A DNA stretch of 5,480 nt, taken from contig JAJYIC010000104.1 of the NCBI GenBank assembly GCA_021790295.1, positions 2,628-8,107 of the forward strand, written 5' to 3'. Below are positions 1 through 5,480 of this stretch, in pieces (position 1 is the first letter of the stretch; each line of letters starts with the position of its first letter). Under the pieces are notes generated by a model. That model made no database searches. It was not told where the DNA came from and saw only the letters and a program-made list of their open reading frames with translations. Both the position numbers and the translations under genes were made by a program. This DNA comes from Pseudomonadota bacterium. GTDB lineage: Bacteria; Pseudomonadota; Alphaproteobacteria; ATCC43930; CGMCC-115725.

Positions 1-39
1 TTCTGCGGGATCGATTATAACACGCCGCGCGGAAAACGC

Positions 40-68
40 GTGCGCTCAGAGCGCGCTCTTTCTCTTTT
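40..68. terminator. Possible terminator hairpin after the last gene
   Basis: Read on the plus strand, positions 40-45 pair with 51-56 (one G-T pair) around a 5-base loop. They are followed by a T-rich run, TCTTTCTCTTTT (57-68). This resembles a weak intrinsic terminator for a plus-strand gene arriving from the left. On the minus strand the same hairpin is followed a few bases later by only TTTT (32-35), so termination of the mre-rod transcript here is less certain. A second register, the perfect palindrome AGAGCGCGCTCT at 48-59, overlaps it. Stem length and T content are modest, so confidence is low. Confidence 0.3.
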
Positions 69-74
69 CGCGCC

Positions 75-86
75 CGAGGCGCCTCG
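75..86. repeat. 12-bp perfect palindrome just past the last stop codon
   Basis: CGAGGCGCCTCG is its own reverse complement and lies 8 bases beyond the TGA (97-95) of the unknown gene. As RNA it could form only a 4-bp stem with a 4-base loop, and no T run follows on the minus strand. It may add to mRNA 3' end structure together with the hairpin at 40-56. A chance occurrence in GC-rich DNA is also possible. Confidence 0.4.
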
Positions 87-94
87 AACCCGCC

Positions 95-703
95 TCAAAC
101 GGGAGGCTTCATCGCGACATCGAACATGACATTGGGCAGGATCTCGCGGATCACCGCGCGCAGCTTTGCTTCGTCGTCGGCGCTTGCCGCGGCGATCAGA
201 CGGCGCGAGCCGCGCCGCAAGATGCGGGCGGTGGCCCGTCCGCCGCGGTCCGGCCTGATGGTCGCGAACGCCTCTGCCGGCTCGATCCGGCGCAACGCCC
301 GCTTCAAAGCCTGCAATCCCTCCGGCGTCTCGATATCATAAGCGGGAGCCTCTTTCGGCTCCGGCTCGACATCCTCTTCGACCACGGTGTCGACCGCCTC
401 GACCGGCCTGTAACGCGCCAAAGACTGGTAGATCGCGCGTCCGGCGTCGGTGTCGATACGCGATTGCAGTTCCCAACTCTCTCCGCGCGCCGAAAGCTCG
501 CTGATGAGCGCGAAAAGATCGTCGCAATCCTCTTCATGGCTGCAAGTAAGAAAAGCAAGACGGCCGTCGTGTTCGATGACGCGGTCGTCGTCTTCGGCAA
601 AACCGAGTTCGGCAAGGGCGTTGTCGAGCGCGCGGCGCGAAGCGACGAGAAGTGTCGTCACGTGAAGGCGCCGCCCGCTTTCCGCCGCTTCCTCTTCCGC
701 CAT
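95..703 (-). CDS. Uncharacterised 202-residue protein downstream of rodA
   Basis: I do not recognise this family. The protein is predicted soluble, with no signal peptide or membrane segment. It seems to have two parts: an N-terminal part (about residues 10-102, starting RRLHVTTLLVASRRALDNAL) and a C-terminal part (about 122-200), joined by an acidic, proline-containing linker (about 104-122, including VEEDVEPEPKEAP). The C-terminal part mixes basic helices (LKRALRR, RILRRGSRR) with a final strand-like NVMFDVAMKPPV. There are two cysteines (54 and 60) and no obvious catalytic motif. The start is well supported: GGAGGA lies 7 bases before the ATG. It begins 74 bases after the rodA stop in the same direction, so it may be the last gene of the cell-shape operon or have its own promoter in the gap. 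That gap shows only a 10-base palindrome (759-768) and a small 5-bp hairpin (732-744). A link to the cell wall would be inference from position only. Confidence 0.8.
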   Translation of the reverse strand: MAEEEAAESGRRLHVTTLLVASRRALDNALAELGFAEDDDRVIEHDGRLAFLTCSHEEDCDDLFALISELSARGESWELQSRIDTDAGRAIYQSLARYRPVEAVDTVVEEDVEPEPKEAPAYDIETPEGLQALKRALRRIEPAEAFATIRPDRGGRATARILRRGSRRLIAAASADDEAKLRAVIREILPNVMFDVAMKPPV

Positions 704-710
704 CGCCCAC

Positions 711-716
711 TCCTCC
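711..716 (-). promoter_or_regulatory. Strong Shine-Dalgarno of the gene at 95-703
   Basis: On the minus strand GGAGGA is followed by GTGGGCG and then the ATG at 703-701, a spacing of 7 bases. This fixes the start codon and shows that this gene can be translated independently of rodA, unlike the tightly spaced genes before it. Confidence 0.75.
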
Positions 717-777
717 GCGTCAATGCCCTCGTTCGGCGCCCGAAAGGCAACAGTCTTCTTTGGCCAAAAGGGGATGT

Positions 778-1932
778 TCAGGCGGCCTGTGTGTCGCCGC
801 GCCGGTTCATCCGCGCCTCACGGTGGACGCAGACGGAAAAAAGCAGCCCGAACCCGCACATGACCGCCAGCATCGCGGTGCCGCCATAGGAAACGAGCGG
901 CAAAGGGATGCCGACCACCGGAACCAGTCCCATCACCATCGCCATGTTGATGAACGCATAAAAGAAGAAATTGGTGACGACGCCGAGGCCGAGCAATCGC
1001 CCGAACTGGCTGCGGCTATGAAGCGCGATCAAAAGCCCATAGACGCAGATGAGGATGTAAAGCCCGAGAAGGGCCGCCGCCCCGACCAATCCGAACTCTT
1101 CGGCAAGCATCGTAAAGATGAAATCGGTCGCCTTTTCCGGCAGGAAACTCAAATGACTTTGGCTGCCATGGAGAAAACCCTCGCCGAAAAGACCTCCGGA
1201 ACCAAGTGCAATCTTCGATTGCAAAATATGGTAGCCGGCGCCGAGCGGGTCGCTCGAAGGGTGGAAAAAGGTGGTGATGCGTTCCTTTTGATATGCGTGA
1301 AGGAAGTGCCAGGCGAGCGGCACCGAAGCCGCCGCCGCCGCCAACGCCGCAAGGAAATAGCGCGGGCGCACGCCGGCGAGAAAGAACATCGCCGCACCGG
1401 TCAGAAGCAGCATGGCGGCGGTGCCGAGATCCGGCTCCTTGAGGACGAGAGCCGCCGGCGCGAGGATGAGAAAAGCGGGGACGAGGAGAGGGAGAAGGCG
1501 GCCCGCCTCCTCTTCGCGCCGGCTGTGGAAATAGCGGGCAAGAGCGAGGACGAGGGCAAGGCTCATCAGCTCCGAAGGCTGCAGGTGGATCACCCCGAGA
1601 CCGATCCAGCGCTGCGCTCCCATGCCGGCGAAGCCGCGCAGATCGACCAGAAGGACGAGAAAGAGCGCGGCTCCATAAACGAAATAAGCCGCCCGGAACC
1701 AGCGCCGCAAATCGAACAGCCCGGCCGCGATCATCGGCAGGAAGGCGAAGAGGAAATGCAGCGCCTGCCGGCTCGCCCAAGGACGGACATGTCCATTCCC
1801 CGCGGAATAGAGCATGGCAAAGCCGATGGCGAAGGCAAAAGTGATGAGCGCGGCAAGTCCCCAGGGCAAGCGGCGCAGCTTTTCCCTAAGCCGCGGCGGG
1901 CGGCGGAAAATCTCCGCAGCGGAAGAGAGCAT
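778..1932 (-). CDS. rodA: RodA, SEDS peptidoglycan glycosyltransferase of the elongasome
   Basis: RodA (MrdB) is an inner-membrane enzyme that polymerises lipid II into glycan strands during side-wall growth, working as a pair with PBP2. The 384 residues match the usual family length and hold about ten hydrophobic membrane segments after a short basic N-terminus. Family motifs in order are GAQRWIGLG with QPSE (about 105-121), KEPDLGTA (165-172), SFLPEKATDFIF (262-273) and GIPLPLVSYGGTAM (341-354). Asp270 in FLPEKATD corresponds to the catalytic aspartate known in SEDS proteins (Asp262 in E. coli RodA). The KEPDLGT motif carries Glu where Gln is common, a mild change. The ATG lies 2 bases after the mrdA stop, with no good Shine-Dalgarno (only AAGG about 10 bases away), so translation is probably coupled to mrdA. 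It could be confused with FtsW, but the neighbours and the FLPEKATD form favour RodA. Confidence 0.97.
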   Translation of the reverse strand: MLSSAAEIFRRPPRLREKLRRLPWGLAALITFAFAIGFAMLYSAGNGHVRPWASRQALHFLFAFLPMIAAGLFDLRRWFRAAYFVYGAALFLVLLVDLRGFAGMGAQRWIGLGVIHLQPSELMSLALVLALARYFHSRREEEAGRLLPLLVPAFLILAPAALVLKEPDLGTAAMLLLTGAAMFFLAGVRPRYFLAALAAAAASVPLAWHFLHAYQKERITTFFHPSSDPLGAGYHILQSKIALGSGGLFGEGFLHGSQSHLSFLPEKATDFIFTMLAEEFGLVGAAALLGLYILICVYGLLIALHSRSQFGRLLGLGVVTNFFFYAFINMAMVMGLVPVVGIPLPLVSYGGTAMLAVMCGFGLLFSVCVHREARMNRRGDTQAA

Positions 1933-1934
1933 GG

Positions 1935-3911
1935 CTAGGAGGCCTTGCGCGGCCGGCTCGACGGCGCGCCCGCATTTGCCACCTCGGGCGGGCCGGCGCG
2001 CGCGCGCTGCTGCACGTCGAGAAGGATGTCGCGCACGATCGGACCGGCCGCGGCCGCGCCTTCACCGCCTGCCGTTCCCCCATGCTCGACCACCGCCGCG
2101 CACACATAACGCGGCGCGCCGACCGGCGCGAAACCGACAAAAAGCGCGTGGTCGCGATCCTGCCACGGCACCTTGGTTCCGGTCAGAGCGTCGTGCTCGC
2201 GCTCGTACCGGCTGATCCGATGCACTTGCGCCGTCCCCGATTTTCCGCCCATCGCAAAAGCCGGATTGGCGATCCGCAAGGCATAGCCGGTGCCGTGGGG
2301 CTCGTTGACGACGGCGACCATCGCATCGACGACAAAGGAAAGGATCTGCGGGGCGATCCCGAGGGGCGCAAACGCGGCTGGCTTCCCCGCGCTCGCGGAA
2401 TGAACGAGACGCGGCACGACCCTTTTGCCGGTGATGAGACGCGCCACCATCAGGGCGATCTGAAGCGGGGTGACGCCGAGGGCCCCCTGGCCGATGCCGC
2501 TGATGAGGGTCTCTCCCTGCTCCCAAGGGATCCCTCGCGCTGCTTTCTGCCATTGCGGGGTCGGAACGAGGCCGGCCTTCTCTCCGGGAGGGCCGATCCC
2601 GGAAGGTCTGCCGTAACCGAAAACGCGCGCCGTCGCCGCCAGACGCTCCATCCCCAACCGCATCGCCACATGGTAGAAATAGACGTCGCAGGATTCCTTG
2701 ATCGCGTCGTGCAGAGCGAGGGTGCCGTGGCCGCCCTTTTTCCAGCAATGAAAGACGGCCTTGCCGAGACGCAGATAGCCGGGGCAGAAAAACTCCGTTT
2801 CGGGGGTTATCACCCCGGCGACGAGAGCCGCGACGGCGACGGTCGGCTTGAAGGTCGATCCCGGCGGATAGACGCCGGCGATGACCTTGTCGACGAGGGG
2901 ATGCTTCGGATCGGTCGAAAGCGCGCGCCAGTTCGCCGGGGAAAGACCGGTCGAGAAGAGGTCGGGGTCGAAACTGGGGACCGAAGCGAGGGCAAGAACC
3001 CCTCCGCTCCAGGCATCGATAAGGAGGGAAGCAACCGAGGGCTGTTCGCTCGAACGGCGGAAGGCGAACTCCTGCGCGCCTTTGTCGAGAGTGGTGCGGA
3101 GGTCCGCGCCGGGCCGGGGAGGAAAGCGGGCGAGATCGCGCACGACCCGGCCGTAAGCGTTGACCTCGACTTCTTCGGTCCCCGCCTTGCCGCGTAACAG
3201 GCCGTCTTCCACCTTTTCGAGGCCGCTTTTGCCGATGCGAAAATCGGGCATTTCGAGGAGCGGATCGCCGTCGAGATCGCGCTTCGAGACGGCGCCGACA
3301 TAACCGAGGACATGGGCGGCGTCCGGCCCCAAAGGATAGCGGCGGCTCAATCCCTCTTCGATCGAGACGCCGGGAAGCTCGGGGGTGGCGACCTCGACCC
3401 GCGCCATCTCTTCCCAGCGCAGATTGTCGCGAACGACGACAGGGATGAAACGCCGTACCCGGCGGATGTCGCGAAGGACCCGCTGCTCCTCGTCCCGTTC
3501 GAGAGCGAGGAGCCGGCCGACCGCTGCCAGGGTCTGGCGCGGGTTTCCGGCCTCCTCGGCGACGATGACGAGGTTGTAGTTGTGGCGGTTGTCGGCAAGG
3601 GGGATGCCGGAGCGGTCGAGAATGCGCCCGCGCGGCGGCGCCAGGGGCCGGAGGGCGATGCTGTTCTTTTCCGCGAGCAGGCGGTAACGGCCGGAATCGA
3701 GGATCTGCAACTGATACATGCGCCCGGCGAGAAGGAGGACGAGAGCCCCCTCCGCCCCGGCCAAAAGAAACGCCCGCCGCGTCGTCAGCCTGTCGCGCAA
3801 GAGTTCGCGTTTCTGCGCCGGCTCCCCGAGGCCCGGGGCTCCTTTCGAGGCGCCGCCAAAGCGCGCCCTCAGGCGGCGGGAACGGCGGTAAAACGGCAGC
3901 AGCGCGCGCAT
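1935..3911 (-). CDS. mrdA: Penicillin-binding protein 2, elongasome transpeptidase
   Basis: PBP2 is a class B PBP that crosslinks peptidoglycan made by RodA and is the target of mecillinam-type beta-lactams. The 658 residues contain a basic cytoplasmic tail (1-46), one membrane anchor (about 47-65), the conserved RGRILDRSG segment (94-102) that opens the periplasmic pedestal domain, and a C-terminal transpeptidase domain. Its three active-site motifs are STFK (Ser352 nucleophile, Lys355), SCD (407-409) and KSGT (557-560). Cys376, Cys389, His395 and Cys408 lie close to the active site and look like a metal site (see findings). A low-complexity tail (about 635-658) follows the catalytic domain. 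The ATG starts 7 bases after the mreD stop without a clear Shine-Dalgarno. The cytoplasmic tail is longer than in E. coli PBP2; an in-frame TTG at 3800-3798 is possible, but it has no better binding site, so I keep the ATG. Confidence 0.97.
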   Translation of the reverse strand: MRALLPFYRRSRRLRARFGGASKGAPGLGEPAQKRELLRDRLTTRRAFLLAGAEGALVLLLAGRMYQLQILDSGRYRLLAEKNSIALRPLAPPRGRILDRSGIPLADNRHNYNLVIVAEEAGNPRQTLAAVGRLLALERDEEQRVLRDIRRVRRFIPVVVRDNLRWEEMARVEVATPELPGVSIEEGLSRRYPLGPDAAHVLGYVGAVSKRDLDGDPLLEMPDFRIGKSGLEKVEDGLLRGKAGTEEVEVNAYGRVVRDLARFPPRPGADLRTTLDKGAQEFAFRRSSEQPSVASLLIDAWSGGVLALASVPSFDPDLFSTGLSPANWRALSTDPKHPLVDKVIAGVYPPGSTFKPTVAVAALVAGVITPETEFFCPGYLRLGKAVFHCWKKGGHGTLALHDAIKESCDVYFYHVAMRLGMERLAATARVFGYGRPSGIGPPGEKAGLVPTPQWQKAARGIPWEQGETLISGIGQGALGVTPLQIALMVARLITGKRVVPRLVHSASAGKPAAFAPLGIAPQILSFVVDAMVAVVNEPHGTGYALRIANPAFAMGGKSGTAQVHRISRYEREHDALTGTKVPWQDRDHALFVGFAPVGAPRYVCAAVVEHGGTAGGEGAAAAGPIVRDILLDVQQRARAGPPEVANAGAPSSRPRKAS

Positions 3912-3918
3912 CGGCGCT

Positions 3919-4449
3919 TCAACCCGCCGCCAGAACGGCGCGCTGGGTCCGGCCGAGAAGAAGGCTCGCCGCGGGAAAGAGCGCGACCGTCAGCCCCAGG
4001 CGGAAAACCGAACTGTGAATTTCGAGAAATGTCGAATCGAAAAGCGAATTGAGCGCCCAGACGAACAGCATTGCTCCGCCGGAGAGAACCACGAAACCGC
4101 TCCAGACGAAGAGAAAATGCCGGTTGGCGAAAAACCTTCTGGCGCCGAGCACGATCGAACGCGCGAAAAGGAGAACAAGCGCGGTGGTGCCGAGAGGGGC
4201 CCCTGAAAGGAGGTCTTCGCTAGCGCCGATGAGAAAGAGCGCCGAAGGGGGAAGAAGGTCCGGGCGGTAAAGCGTCCAGTGAAACACCGCCATCAGGGTG
4301 AAGGCCGGGGTCACCGCCGCATAGCCCGAGATCGGAACCGGCAGGATCGAAAGGAGGGCCGCAAAGGCCGTCGTCGCCAGAGGCAGAATGCGCGCGAGGC
4401 TCCTCTCGACCCGCCGTCCTCTGTTGAGGGAGAACCTTTGCAGAGCCAT
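3919..4449 (-). CDS. mreD: MreD, rod-shape-determining membrane protein
   Basis: MreD is a small polytopic inner-membrane protein that joins MreC, RodA and PBP2 in the elongasome. Its biochemical role is not settled; it is thought to balance the effect of MreC on PBP2. The 176 residues show about five or six hydrophobic segments (roughly 20-40, 43-58, 67-83, 88-104, 112-133 and 149-166). Two recognisable family stretches are HWTLYRPDLLPP (57-68), typical of alphaproteobacterial MreD, and EDLLSGAPLGTTAL (78-91). The sequence of this family is poorly conserved, so the position between mreC and mrdA is important support. The ATG lies 6 bases after the mreC stop and has no Shine-Dalgarno; a GC-rich palindrome in the mreC end (4474-4489) sits 24 bases upstream. 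Translation is probably by reinitiation after mreC. Confidence 0.93.
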   Translation of the reverse strand: MALQRFSLNRGRRVERSLARILPLATTAFAALLSILPVPISGYAAVTPAFTLMAVFHWTLYRPDLLPPSALFLIGASEDLLSGAPLGTTALVLLFARSIVLGARRFFANRHFLFVWSGFVVLSGGAMLFVWALNSLFDSTFLEIHSSVFRLGLTVALFPAASLLLGRTQRAVLAAG

Positions 4450-4455
4450 CGCCGT

Positions 4456-5346
4456 TCAGCGCCGGGCGAAGGCGCGGCCGCGCGGCCGCTTGTCGCGAGG
4501 GCCGACGCTCGAAACCGGCGCCGGCAGCCCCTGCGCGAGGCCGTAATCGACGATGCGAAGATAGGCGACCCCGGAGAAGCGGACATAAGGCTCGACCCGC
4601 GGCACGGCGCCGTCGAAACCGGAAACCACCCCGACCGGAAGGTTCGGCGGGAACAGCCCGCCTATCCCCGAAGTGACGACCCGGTCGCCGATCTTGATTG
4701 CCGCTTTCGCCGGGAAGTATTTGAGCCGCGGATGCGGCGAATTGTCGCCGGCAAGAAGGGCGCGCACCGTCTGCGCTCCTTCGACGAATACCGGAACGCG
4801 CGAATTGAGATCTGTGATGAGAAGAACCCTGGCGGCGCGCCGGCCGACATCGGTGATCCGGCCGGCAAGGCCGCTGCCGCCGAGAACGGCCTCGCCGCGC
4901 CTCACGCCTTCCTCGCTACCCGCATCGACGAGAAGACTCTGCGCAAAAGCGCCTCCCGAATCGGCGATCACCCGCGCGCTCACAAAGGAAAGCTGGCGGC
5001 CGGGAACGAGTTTGAGGAGCGCGCGCAACTCGGCATTTTCCTCGGCGAGGCGCAGCGCCGCCTGACGCCATTCGAGAAGGCGCCTGTTGTCGCGCGAGAG
5101 AACCTCGTTGCGGCGATAAACATCGGCCCAATCGCGCGCCCTTTGGGCGACGGCGGCGGCCGCTTCGAGAGGGCGCGAGAGGATCGAGAGAGCGGGCGCG
5201 AAAAGATCGATCGCCCGCGCCCGCAGCGCCCCCAGCAAAACTCCGTCGGCCTTGCCGAGAACGAGGAGGGCGACCGAGAGAAAGACGAGAAAAGCGGGCG
5301 TCGAACGCTGCAAAAGGGCGCGCCGGGCCGGAGAGAGGCGGATCAT
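4456..5346 (-). CDS. mreC: MreC, rod-shape-determining periplasmic scaffold
   Basis: MreC is a bitopic membrane protein whose periplasmic part self-associates and binds PBP2, activating the PBP2-RodA pair. The 296 residues show a short basic N-terminus, one membrane helix (about 16-36), a helical coiled-coil stretch rich in Glu, Arg and Leu (about 58-112), and then the beta-rich MreC domain. Conserved MreC stretches are LLITDLNSRVPV (175-186) and GDRVVTSGIGGLFP (220-233), followed by LPVGVVSGF. The last 15 or so residues are basic and disordered-looking (RDKRPRGRAFARR). The ATG is supported by a GGGGAGGG binding site ending 4 bases upstream. It is the first complete gene of the cluster in the window; in related genomes mreB normally lies upstream, outside this window. 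A strong hairpin in the leader includes part of the binding site, which may limit translation. Confidence 0.96.
   Translation of the reverse strand: MIRLSPARRALLQRSTPAFLVFLSVALLVLGKADGVLLGALRARAIDLFAPALSILSRPLEAAAAVAQRARDWADVYRRNEVLSRDNRRLLEWRQAALRLAEENAELRALLKLVPGRQLSFVSARVIADSGGAFAQSLLVDAGSEEGVRRGEAVLGGSGLAGRITDVGRRAARVLLITDLNSRVPVFVEGAQTVRALLAGDNSPHPRLKYFPAKAAIKIGDRVVTSGIGGLFPPNLPVGVVSGFDGAVPRVEPYVRFSGVAYLRIVDYGLAQGLPAPVSSVGPRDKRPRGRAFARR
4474..4489. repeat. 16-bp perfect palindrome: two abutting GCGGCCGC octamers
   Basis: The octamer GCGGCCGC, itself a palindrome, occurs twice in direct contact inside the 3' end of mreC, where it encodes part of the basic tail (RPRGRA). As RNA it can form a 6-bp all-GC stem with a 4-base loop, 24 bases upstream of the mreD ATG. 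It may slow ribosomes or affect reinitiation at mreD, or may simply reflect GC-rich Arg, Gly, Pro and Ala codons. Confidence 0.55.
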
Positions 5347-5350
5347 CGCG

Positions 5351-5358
5351 CCCTCCCC
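5351..5358 (-). promoter_or_regulatory. Shine-Dalgarno of mreC
   Basis: On the minus strand GGGGAGGG is followed by CGCG and the ATG at 5346-5344. Its GGGGA half (5358-5354) also forms the lower stem of the leader hairpin, so this site may be partly hidden in the mRNA. Confidence 0.65.
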
Positions 5359-5380
5359 GCGCTCGCGGCGCGAGCGGGGA
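5354..5380 (-). promoter_or_regulatory. GC-rich hairpin in the mreC leader overlapping its ribosome binding site
   Basis: Positions 5361-5366 pair with 5370-5375 around a 3-base loop, and after a 2-base bulge (5359-5360) positions 5354-5358 pair with 5376-5380, giving 11 base pairs, ten of them G-C apart from two A-T pairs at most. No T run follows in either direction, so it does not look like a standard intrinsic terminator. In the mRNA its 3' arm is GGGGA of the mreC binding site, which suggests translational restraint or a processing site between mreB and mreC. The pairing is seen in the sequence; the function is inferred. A smaller hairpin (5391-5395 with 5401-5405) lies just upstream. 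Confidence 0.45.
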
Positions 5381-5480
5381 CCCTCTCACACCGCCATTGC
5401 GGCGGCATAACGACAAAAGCCGCAGCGCGATTTCCCATCAACCCCCCGCTGGCGCTTTTCCCCGGCCGAGCCACCATAAA

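Noticed and set aside
14..19. TATAAT on the minus strand, a possible -10 box for a gene further left
   Set aside because: No TTGACA-like box is found 16-18 bases upstream, and the gene it would serve is outside the window.
732..744. Small hairpin (TTCGG/CCGAA) between rodA and the last gene as a terminator
   Set aside because: The stem is only 5 bp with a 3-base loop and no T run follows on the minus strand.
652..1938. Plus-strand open frame of 428 codons covering all of rodA, longer than rodA itself
   Set aside because: Its product is a low-complexity Glu/Arg/Lys/Gln-rich string with no domain, and the opposite strand encodes RodA with every SEDS motif. It is an antisense shadow expected in GC-rich DNA.
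2082..3197. Plus-strand open frame of 371 codons opposite mrdA
   Set aside because: It is highly charged and has no recognisable fold or motif, while the opposite strand carries the three transpeptidase motifs of PBP2.
3312..4052. Plus-strand open frame of 246 codons across the mrdA-mreD junction
   Set aside because: It is antisense to two well-supported genes, spans their boundary, and has a charged, featureless product.
5382..5480. C-terminal end of mreB
   Set aside because: All three minus-strand frames were read; none resembles the end of MreB, so mreB, if present, lies beyond the right edge.

Overview
The window is GC-rich and reads as a chromosomal segment from an alphaproteobacterium. 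The assignment rests on the gene order mreC-mreD-mrdA-rodA and on alphaproteobacterial-looking motifs: HWTLYRPDLLPP in MreD, and FHCWKKGGHG followed by SCDVYFYH in PBP2. The genus cannot be fixed from the sequence alone. All five supported genes lie on the minus strand, so transcription runs from right (5480) to left (1).

Layout in transcription order. Positions 5480-5347 are the leader of mreC; no recognisable mreB end falls inside the window. This leader contains a strong GC hairpin that includes part of the mreC ribosome binding site. Next come mreC (5346-4456), mreD (4449-3919), mrdA encoding PBP2 (3911-1935) and rodA (1932-778), separated by only 6, 7 and 2 bases. After a 74-base gap, a fifth gene of unknown function (703-95) starts with its own good Shine-Dalgarno sequence. 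Positions 1-94 are non-coding as far as can be seen and hold inverted repeats that may terminate transcription.

The four named genes encode most of the elongasome (Rod complex). RodA is the SEDS glycosyltransferase that polymerises lipid II. PBP2 is its partner transpeptidase that crosslinks the new glycan. MreC and MreD are the membrane scaffold linking these enzymes to MreB filaments. All catalytic motifs are present and nothing is broken, so this is an ordinary, intact cell-shape operon. No mobile element, CRISPR array, RNA gene or sign of transfer is visible.

The points most worth a second look are: a probable Cys-Cys-His-Cys zinc site beside the PBP2 active site; the uncharacterised 202-residue protein following rodA; and the mreC leader hairpin. 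A further point is the contrast between strong ribosome binding sites on the first and last genes and none on the three tightly spaced middle genes. I found no convincing new biological system.
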